Assembly (NCBI RefSeq): GCF_001513955.1
Contig: NZ_KQ948152.1
Location: forward strand, 310,001 to 374,000
Length of the DNA stretch: 64,000 nucleotides
Reading direction: 5' to 3'
Source of the DNA: Streptomyces pseudovenezuelae
Lineage (GTDB): Bacteria; Actinomycetota; Actinomycetes; Streptomycetales; Streptomycetaceae
Both the position numbers and the translations under genes were made by a program. The notes under the pieces were generated by a model. The model made no database searches, had not been told where the DNA came from, and saw only the letters and a program-made list of their open reading frames with translations. This document shows, piece after piece, positions 58,353 through 64,000 of the stretch. The stretch's first letter is position 1. Every line of letters starts with the position of its first letter.

Positions 58353-58358
58353 CCAGTC

Positions 58359-58964
58359 ATGAGCACTCCTGTCATAGGCGTCCTGGCCCTCCAGGGCGAC
58401 GTCCGGGAGCACCTCGTCGCCCTGGCCGCGGCCGACGCCGTGGCCAGGGCGGTGCGGCGCCCCGACGAACTCGCCGAGGTGGACGGCCTCGTCATCCCCG
58501 GCGGCGAGTCCACCACCATCTCCAAGCTGGCCGTGCTGTTCGGCGTGATGGAGCCGCTTCGCGCGCGCGTGCATGCGGGCCTGCCCGTCTACGGCACCTG
58601 CGCGGGGCTGATCATGCTGGCCGACAAGATCCTCGACCCGCGCTCGGGTCAGGAGACGATCGGCGGGATCGACATGATCGTGCGCCGCAACGCCTTCGGA
58701 CGTCAGAACGAGTCCTTCGAGGCCGCGGTCGACGTCAAGGGAGTTCCGGGCGATCCGGTGGAGGGCGTCTTCATCCGTGCCCCCTGGGTGGAGTCCGTCG
58801 GCGCCGAGGCCGAGGTGCTCGCCGAGCACGGCGGTCACATCGTCGCGGTCCGCCAGGGCAACGCGCTCGCCACGTCGTTCCACCCGGAACTGACCGGCGA
58901 CCACCGCGTGCACTCCCTGTTTGTCGACATGGTGCGCGCGAACCGGACGCGGGAGTCCTTGTAG
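58359..58964 (+). CDS. pdxT: Pyridoxal 5'-phosphate synthase glutaminase subunit PdxT
   Basis: A 201-residue class I glutaminase supplying ammonia to PdxS. Sequence blocks IGVLALQGDVREHLVAL, VIPGGESTTISKLAVLFG, nucleophile Cys in YGTCAGLIMLADKI, and the His-Glu pair in ATSFHPELTGDHRVHSLFVDMV. Length is standard. ATG 58359 has only a weak ribosome site (ggtaacc), consistent with translational coupling to pdxS six bases away. Confidence 0.97.
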   Translation: MSTPVIGVLALQGDVREHLVALAAADAVARAVRRPDELAEVDGLVIPGGESTTISKLAVLFGVMEPLRARVHAGLPVYGTCAGLIMLADKILDPRSGQETIGGIDMIVRRNAFGRQNESFEAAVDVKGVPGDPVEGVFIRAPWVESVGAEAEVLAEHGGHIVAVRQGNALATSFHPELTGDHRVHSLFVDMVRANRTRESL

Positions 58965-59013
58965 GATCTCAGGCGTTGGTTGCAGGGATGGGTTACGCGA
59001 AGGAGACAGGCAG

Positions 59014-59766
59014 ATGTCCGGCCACTCTAAATGGGCTACGACGAAGCACAAGAAGGCCGTGATCGACGCCAAGCGCGGCAAGCTCTTCGCGAAGCTGATC
59101 AAGAACATCGAGGTCGCGGCCCGCATGGGCGGCGTCGACATCGAGGGCAACCCGACTCTCTACGACGCCATCCAGAAGGCGAAGAAGCAGTCGGTCCCGA
59201 ACAAGAACATCGACTCCGCGGTCAAGCGCGGCGGCGGCCTCGAAGCCGGCGGCGCCGACTACGAGACGATCATGTACGAGGGCTACGGCCCCAACGGCGT
59301 CGCGGTGCTCATCGAGTGCCTGACCGACAACCGCAACCGCGCCGCCTCCGACGTGCGCGTCGCCATGACCCGCAACGGCGGCAACATGGCCGACCCCGGC
59401 TCGGTGTCGTACCTCTTCAACCGCAAGGGCGTCGTCGTCGTCCCCAAGGGCGAGCTCACCGAGGACGACGTGCTCGGCGCCGTCCTGGACGCGGGTGCCG
59501 AAGAAGTCAACGACCTGGGTGAGTCCTTCGAGATCCTCAGCGAGGCCACCGACCTGGTCGCCGTCCGCACCGCCCTCCAGGACGCCGGGATCGACTACGA
59601 CTCCGCCGACGCCAACTTCGTCCCGACCATGCAGGTCGAACTGGACGAGGAGGGCGCCAGGAAGATCTTCCGGCTGATCGACGCCCTCGAGGACAGCGAC
59701 GACGTCCAGAACGTCTTCGCCAACTTCGACGTGAGCGACGAGGTCATGGAGAAGGTGGACGCCTGA
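59014..59766 (+). CDS. yebC: YebC/PmpR-type transcriptional regulator
   Basis: A 250-residue DUF28 protein: SGHSKWATTKHKKAVIDAKRGKLFAKLIKNIEVAARMGGVDIEGNPTLYDAIQKAKKQSVPNKNIDSAVKRGGGLEAGGADYETIMYEGYGPNGVAVLIECLTDNRNRAASDVRVAMTRNGGNMADPGSVSYLFNRKG. In other bacteria members act as DNA-binding regulators or help translate proline stretches; for this one nothing more can be said. AAGGAGA lies eight bases before ATG. The gene precedes ruvC, as it does widely, but a hairpin terminator at 59785 separates them. Confidence 0.95.
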   Translation: MSGHSKWATTKHKKAVIDAKRGKLFAKLIKNIEVAARMGGVDIEGNPTLYDAIQKAKKQSVPNKNIDSAVKRGGGLEAGGADYETIMYEGYGPNGVAVLIECLTDNRNRAASDVRVAMTRNGGNMADPGSVSYLFNRKGVVVVPKGELTEDDVLGAVLDAGAEEVNDLGESFEILSEATDLVAVRTALQDAGIDYDSADANFVPTMQVELDEEGARKIFRLIDALEDSDDVQNVFANFDVSDEVMEKVDA

Positions 59767-59784
59767 GCCGACGCTCAGCTGTGA

Positions 59785-59815
59785 ACGGGCCGACGGGGCA
59801 CACCCGTCGGCCCGT
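59785..59815 (+). terminator. Hairpin terminator between yebC and ruvC
   Basis: ACGGGCCGACGGG (59785-59797) pairs perfectly with 59803-59815 around a 5-base loop; the sequence ccctttg follows. Confidence 0.88.
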
Positions 59816-59895
59816 CCCTTTGCCGGGCGTTGCTGGCGGTCGTTGTCGGTGGCACCCGATAGCCTGCACAAACAGGCGAGCGAAGGAGGGGGAGC

Positions 59896-60435
59896 GTGCG
59901 CGTACTCGGGGTGGACCCCGGTCTCACGCGATGCGGCGTGGGCGTCGTCGAGGGAGTCGCGGGCCGGCCGCTCACGATGATCGGCGTCGGGGTCGTCCGC
60001 ACGCCCGCGGACGCCGAGTTGGGACAGCGGCTCGTCGCCGTCGAGCAGGGCATCGAGCAGTGGCTGGACGAGCACCGGCCCCAATTCGTCGCCGTGGAGC
60101 GGGTGTTCAGCCAGCACAACGTGCGTACGGTGATGGGTACCGCCCAGGCCAGCGCCGTCGCCATGCTGTGCGCCGCCCGCCGCGGCATCCCGGTCGCCCT
60201 GCACACCCCGAGCGAGGTCAAGGCCGCCGTCACCGGCAGCGGCCGCGCCGACAAGGCCCAAGTAGGCGCCATGGTCACCCGCCTGCTGCGGCTCGACGCC
60301 CCGCCCAAGCCGGCCGATGCCGCCGACGCGCTCGCCCTCGCCATCTGCCACATCTGGCGCGCCCCCGCCCAGAACCGACTCCAGCAGGCCGTCGCCCTGC
60401 ACACAGCCACAGCACGGAAAGGCCGTACGGCATGA
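59896..60435 (+). CDS. ruvC: Holliday junction resolvase RuvC
   Basis: A 179-residue endonuclease cutting four-way DNA junctions. Catalytic acids are visible in VLGVDPGLTRCG (Asp), VAVERVFSQHN (Glu) and DAADALALAICH (two Asp). GGAGGGGGAG precedes GTG 59896. It overlaps ruvA by four bases (ATGA). Confidence 0.97.
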   Translation: MRVLGVDPGLTRCGVGVVEGVAGRPLTMIGVGVVRTPADAELGQRLVAVEQGIEQWLDEHRPQFVAVERVFSQHNVRTVMGTAQASAVAMLCAARRGIPVALHTPSEVKAAVTGSGRADKAQVGAMVTRLLRLDAPPKPADAADALALAICHIWRAPAQNRLQQAVALHTATARKGRTA

Positions 60436-61037
60436 TCGCCTTCGTGAGCGGCACGATCGCCGCCCTCGCCCCCGACACCGCGGTGGTCGAGGTCGGCGGT
60501 GTCGGCATGGCGGTGCAGTGCACGCCGAACACACTGTCGACCCTTCGCCTCGGTCAGCCGGCCAAGCTCGCCACCTCCCTGGTCGTACGCGAGGACTCTC
60601 TCACCCTCTACGGCTTCGTCGACGACGACGAGCGTCAGACCTTCGAGCTGCTCCAGACCGCCAGCGGAGTCGGCCCGCGCCTCGCCCAGGCCATGCTGGC
60701 CGTGCACGCGCCGGACGCGCTGCGCCGGGCGGTGGCCACCGGCGACGAGAAGGCGCTCATCGCCGTGCCCGGCATCGGCAAGAAGGGCGCCCAGAAGCTG
60801 CTCCTGGAGCTCAAGGACCGGCTGGGCGAGCCGATCGGCGCCCCCGCGATCGGCGCTCCCGTCACCCAGGGCTGGCGCGACCAGCTGCACGCCGCCCTGA
60901 TCGGCCTCGGGTACGCCACGCGCGAGGCCGACGAGGCCGTCACCGCCGTGACCCCGCAGGCGGAGGCGTCCGAGGGCACGCCCCAGGTGGGCCAGCTGCT
61001 GAAGGCCGCCCTGCAGACCCTGAACCGCGCCCGCTAG
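60432..61037 (+). CDS. ruvA: Holliday junction branch migration protein RuvA
   Basis: A 201-residue tetrameric junction-binding protein: OB domain IAFVSGTIAALAPDTAVVEVGGVGMAVQCTPNTL, the two helix-hairpin-helix motifs LLQTASGVGPRLAQAMLAVH and LIAVPGIGKKGAQKLLLELKDRLG, and a C-terminal RuvB-binding domain (LHAALIGLGYATREADEAV). ATGA overlap with ruvC; ruvB follows by 10 bases. Confidence 0.97.
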   Translation: MIAFVSGTIAALAPDTAVVEVGGVGMAVQCTPNTLSTLRLGQPAKLATSLVVREDSLTLYGFVDDDERQTFELLQTASGVGPRLAQAMLAVHAPDALRRAVATGDEKALIAVPGIGKKGAQKLLLELKDRLGEPIGAPAIGAPVTQGWRDQLHAALIGLGYATREADEAVTAVTPQAEASEGTPQVGQLLKAALQTLNRAR

Positions 61038-61047
61038 GAGAACGTCA

Positions 61048-62118
61048 GTGAACTGGGACGACACCACCGACGAAACCGCCGCCGAGCGGCTCGTCGGTGC
61101 GTCCGCCGACCGTGAGGACCAGGCTGTCGAGGCCGCCCTGCGCCCCAAGGACCTGGACGAGTTCATCGGCCAGGAGAAGGTCCGCGAACAGCTCGACCTG
61201 GTCCTGCGGGCCGCACGCGCGCGCGGCGCCACGGCCGACCACGTGCTGCTCTCCGGTGCCCCCGGCCTCGGCAAGACCACCCTGTCTATGATCATCGCGG
61301 CCGAGATGGGCGCCCCCATCCGCATCACCTCCGGCCCCGCCATCCAGCACGCCGGCGACCTCGCCGCGATCCTCTCCTCCCTCCAGGAGGGCGAGGTCCT
61401 CTTCCTCGACGAGATCCACCGCATGTCGCGGCCCGCCGAGGAGATGCTCTACATGGCGATGGAGGACTTCCGCGTCGACGTGATCGTCGGCAAGGGCCCC
61501 GGCGCCACCGCCATCCCGCTGGAACTGCCCCCGTTCACCCTGGTCGGCGCCACCACGCGCGCAGGCCTGCTGCCGCCCCCGCTGCGCGACCGCTTCGGCT
61601 TCACCGCCCACATGGAGTTCTACGAGCCCGCCGAGCTGGAGCGCGTCATCCACCGCTCGGCCAACCTCCTCGACGTCGAGATCGGCTCCGAGGGCGCCGC
61701 CGAGATCGCGGGCCGTTCCCGCGGCACGCCCCGCATCGCCAACCGTCTGCTGCGCCGGGTCCGCGACTACGCCCAGGTCAAGGCCGACGGGATCATCACC
61801 CGCGACATCGCCGCTGCCGCGCTCAAGGTCTACGAGGTCGACGCCCGCGGCCTCGACCGCCTCGACCGCGGAGTCCTGGAGGCGCTGCTCAAGCTCTTCG
61901 GCGGCGGCCCGGTCGGCCTGTCCACCCTCGCGGTCGCGGTGGGGGAGGAGCGCGAGACCGTCGAGGAGGTGGCCGAGCCGTTCCTCGTCAGGGAAGGTCT
62001 GCTCGCCCGCACCCCGCGCGGACGGGTCGCCACTCCCGCCGCATGGGCGCATCTCGGCCTCACCCCGCCCCGCTCGGCGTCCACGGGAAACGGACAACAG
62101 GACCTGTTCGGGACGTGA
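61048..62118 (+). CDS. ruvB: Holliday junction branch migration ATPase RuvB
   Basis: A 356-residue AAA+ motor. Walker A SGAPGLGKTTL, Walker B VLFLDEIHRM, sensor 1 VGATTRAGLL, arginine finger region LRDRFGF, and the C-terminal winged helix GPVGLSTLAVAVGEERETVEEVAEPFLVREGLLARTPRGRVATPAAWAHLG. The N-terminal DEFIGQEKVREQL is standard. GTG 61048 with AGGAGAA upstream. Confidence 0.97.
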   Translation: MNWDDTTDETAAERLVGASADREDQAVEAALRPKDLDEFIGQEKVREQLDLVLRAARARGATADHVLLSGAPGLGKTTLSMIIAAEMGAPIRITSGPAIQHAGDLAAILSSLQEGEVLFLDEIHRMSRPAEEMLYMAMEDFRVDVIVGKGPGATAIPLELPPFTLVGATTRAGLLPPPLRDRFGFTAHMEFYEPAELERVIHRSANLLDVEIGSEGAAEIAGRSRGTPRIANRLLRRVRDYAQVKADGIITRDIAAAALKVYEVDARGLDRLDRGVLEALLKLFGGGPVGLSTLAVAVGEERETVEEVAEPFLVREGLLARTPRGRVATPAAWAHLGLTPPRSASTGNGQQDLFGT

Positions 62119-62175
62119 TGCCTTTGTGACGGCGAAGCATTGGCCGGGTCCGGAACCCAGGTGCGATGCTGAGCG

Positions 62176-62205
62176 TTGTTCCATGCGCGCGGACTCGCTT
62201 AGACT
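62176..62205 (+). promoter_or_regulatory. Promoter of yajC-secD
   Basis: TTGTTC (62176-62181) and TAGACT (62200-62205), spacer 18 bases; predicted start about 62212. An 8-bp hairpin ATGCCGCC/GGCGGCAT (62212-62233) would form the very 5' end of the transcript. It could instead be the ruvB terminator. Confidence 0.6.
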
Positions 62206-62291
62206 CCGCCGATGCCGCCTTTGTCGGCGGCATGCATACCCCCAACCATCAGGCCGCTCACTTCGCGGTCGCGTGAAGGAAGTACCGACCC

Positions 62292-62801
62292 GTGAGTCTC
62301 GTGACCCTCCTCCCGTTCATCGTGCTCATCGGGGCCATGTTCCTGATGACCCGCTCGGCCAAGAAGAAGCAGCAGCAGGCCGCGAGCATGCGGAACGACA
62401 TGCAGCCCGGCAGCGGCGTCCGCACCATCGGGGGCATGTACGCCACGGTCAAGGAGGTCAACGAGGACACGGTCCTCCTCGACGCCGCTCCCGGCGTCGA
62501 TCTTCTCTTCGCGAAGAACGCCATCGGTGCCGTCCTGACCGACGACGAGTACAACCGCATCGTGCACGGCATCGAGCACGACCTGAAGTCCGAATCCGAC
62601 GTCGTCCCGGACGACGCCTCCTCCCTCACCGAGACCGACGAGTCCGCCGACGAAGCTGCCGCCGCCTCCGACGAGAAGTCCGTCGATCTCGGTAAGAAGG
62701 ACACGGCCGAGGAGCCCGCGGACGACGCGCCCGCCGAGGCCGCCGAGGCGAAGTCGGACGACGAGCCGAAGAAGACCGACGGCGACTCCGACGCGAAGTA
62801 G
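62292..62801 (+). CDS. yajC: Preprotein translocase accessory protein YajC
   Basis: A 169-residue single-pass membrane protein bound to SecDF. TM helix LVTLLPFIVLIGAMFLMT, followed by RSAKKKQQQAASMRNDMQPGSGVRTIGGMYATVKEVNEDTVLLDAAPGVDLLFAKNAIGAVL. The last about 70 residues are an acidic Ser/Ala/Lys tail, a common actinobacterial extension. AAGGAAG upstream of GTG 62292. secD follows 131 bases on. Confidence 0.94.
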   Translation: MSLVTLLPFIVLIGAMFLMTRSAKKKQQQAASMRNDMQPGSGVRTIGGMYATVKEVNEDTVLLDAAPGVDLLFAKNAIGAVLTDDEYNRIVHGIEHDLKSESDVVPDDASSLTETDESADEAAAASDEKSVDLGKKDTAEEPADDAPAEAAEAKSDDEPKKTDGDSDAK

Positions 62802-62932
62802 TCGCACTCCGGGGTGCGCGCCGCCAGCTCGGCGCGCCCCGGACCTGCGCGGCTCGCACGGGATCCCGACACCAGTCATGGCCGCCCGCCCGCCGACCGG
62901 CGCGAGAGCGGCCCGAGAGGGAGTACGAGAAG

Positions 62933-64000
62933 GTGGCAGCACCTAAAAGGGGCCGGAGCGCGAGTGCCCAGAGCAAGCCGGGGCGCACGCTGGCCCTGAT
63001 CCTGATCGCCATCGTGGCGCTCACCGGTGGAATGTTCCTCTCCGGACACACCACCCCGCGCCTCGGCATCGACCTTGCCGGAGGCACCAGCATCACGCTG
63101 GAGGCCAAGGCCGACCAAGGGTCCGCGATCAACAAGGCCAACATGGACACCGCGGTCGAGATCATGAACCGTCGTGTCAACGGCCTGGGCGTCTCCGAGG
63201 CGGAGGTGCAGACCCAGGGTGACCGCAACATCATCGTGAACATCCCCAAGGGCACCAACTCCAAGGAGGCCCGCGCCCAGGTCGGCACCACCGCCAAGCT
63301 GTACTTCCGTCCGGTCCTGGCCCAGGACGCCACCGGCAGCGCCGCGGCCTCGCCGAGCCCCTCCGCCAGCGGCTCCTCGACCGCCTCGCCGAGCCCCTCC
63401 GCGAGCAAGTCCGGCTCCACGGGCGAGAAGGCGACCTCGTCGTCCTCCCCGTCGGCCTCCGCCACCTCGCAGGGCCGCGCCGTCACCGACGCGCTGAAGG
63501 CCGACTCCACCCCGTCGGCGTCCGCGAGCGCTTCGAGCTCCGCCTCCCCGTCGGCCCCCGCGAGCACCGCTCCGTCCGCCGCCGAGGCCAAGCTCCAGGC
63601 CCAGTACACCGCCCTGGACTGCTCCAAGAAGGAGCAGCGCACCACCGCGGGCAAGGGCGCCAAGCCCGGCGACACCACGGTGGGCTGCGGCGAGAGCTCC
63701 GGCGTCTGGTACAAGTACCTGCTCGGCCCGGCCGCCGTCGACGGCACCGAGGTCAAGAAGGCCCAGGCGGTCTTCGACACGCAGACCGCCGCCGGCTGGC
63801 AGGTCACGATGACCTTCAACGGCAAGGGTTCCAAGAAGTTCGCGGACATCACGGGCCAGCTCGCGAAGAACACCCAGCCGCAGAACGAGTTCGGCATCGT
63901 CCTCGACGGCGAGGTCGTCTCCAGCCCCTACGTCAGCTCCTCGATCACCGGCGGCAGCGCCCAGATCTCCGGCAGCTTCACGCAGGACGAGGCGCAGAAC
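62933..64000 (+). CDS. secD: Protein translocase subunit SecD, 5' part
   Basis: The first 356 residues of SecD, the RND-like pull motor for exported proteins; the gene continues past the window. TM1 is TLALILIAIVALTGGMFL, followed by GIDLAGGTSITLEA, the P1 head and NRRVNGLGVSEAEVQTQGDRNIIVNIPKG. Between about residues 132 and 217 is an insert of Ser/Ala/Pro/Thr low complexity, lacking in E. coli SecD. After it, LALLGPA-like YLLGPAAVDGTEVKKAQAV and FGIVLDGEVVSSPYVSSSITGGSAQISGSF are family blocks. GTG 62933 with GAGGGAG upstream is the best start. Confidence 0.95.
   Translation, partial: MAAPKRGRSASAQSKPGRTLALILIAIVALTGGMFLSGHTTPRLGIDLAGGTSITLEAKADQGSAINKANMDTAVEIMNRRVNGLGVSEAEVQTQGDRNIIVNIPKGTNSKEARAQVGTTAKLYFRPVLAQDATGSAAASPSPSASGSSTASPSPSASKSGSTGEKATSSSSPSASATSQGRAVTDALKADSTPSASASASSSASPSAPASTAPSAAEAKLQAQYTALDCSKKEQRTTAGKGAKPGDTTVGCGESSGVWYKYLLGPAAVDGTEVKKAQAVFDTQTAAGWQVTMTFNGKGSKKFADITGQLAKNTQPQNEFGIVLDGEVVSSPYVSSSITGGSAQISGSFTQDEAQN

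Noticed and set aside
1..64000. Prophage, insertion sequence, toxin-antitoxin or biosynthetic cluster
   Set aside because: No transposase, phage structural, PKS/NRPS or toxin-antitoxin signatures were found when reading both strands.

Overview
This window is a stretch of the core chromosome of a Streptomyces or a very close relative. The evidence is very high GC with G/C in nearly all third codon positions, frequent GTG starts, hairpin terminators mostly without U-tracts, an SsgB sporulation protein, a large BluB-CobT fusion, and two repeat families that I recognise as typical of Streptomyces intergenic DNA. From memory, the order argH, glpQ, met ABC, cob genes, ssgB, thrS, HIT, pgsA, acyltransferase, pimA, pdxS/T, yebC, ruvCAB, yajC, secD matches the chromosomal core of S. 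coelicolor. The right half also matches the order in Mycobacterium. I see no prophage, insertion sequence, integrase, CRISPR array or secondary-metabolite cluster.

Left part (1-13.9 kb): the 3' end of argH, an aldo/keto reductase, a TetR regulator translationally coupled to a 14-TM drug exporter with a striking palindromic operator, a PlsC-type acyltransferase, and a Tat-exported glycerophosphodiester phosphodiesterase with an upstream PHO-box-like array. A small sigma factor, GNAT enzymes, two membrane proteins and a HAD hydrolase follow. Next comes a methionine-type ABC importer (metNIQ) preceded by a putative leaderless, cysteine-rich leader peptide. Middle-left (12.6-22 kb): cobalamin and siroheme genes (cobL, bluB-cobT fusion, cysG), an rRNA methyltransferase and a Ser/Thr kinase. 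A 700-bp non-coding stretch full of repeats follows.

Middle (23.5-32 kb): a phosphotransferase, a zinc-ribbon protein, five tRNA genes (3 x Val-GAC, Cys, Gly), pabB-pabC for folate, a tandem GNAT, a DsbA-like protein, small membrane proteins, a CGNR zinc-finger regulator and ssgB. Between two identical tRNA-Val(CAC) genes (81-bp perfect repeat, about 10 kb apart) lie a sugar ABC importer, a YesL-like protein and a Tat-exported PcRGLX/YetA-like rhamnogalacturonan lyase, plus a giant multi-TM protein and an SRPBCC protein. Together the first five look like a pectin (rhamnogalacturonan) utilisation cluster under a LacI-type operator.

Right part (42-64 kb): a DnaQ-like exonuclease, a DUF4365 nuclease-like protein coupled to an unknown OB-like protein, thrS, and a K+ channel with an extraordinary heptapeptide-repeat extension. 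Then come the phosphatidylinositol mannoside genes (HIT, EF-G-like, pgsA, acyltransferase, pimA), a LemA-like protein, pyridoxal phosphate synthase (pdxST), yebC, the Holliday-junction ruvCAB operon, and yajC-secD, which runs off the window. Many genes appear to be transcribed as leaderless mRNAs.
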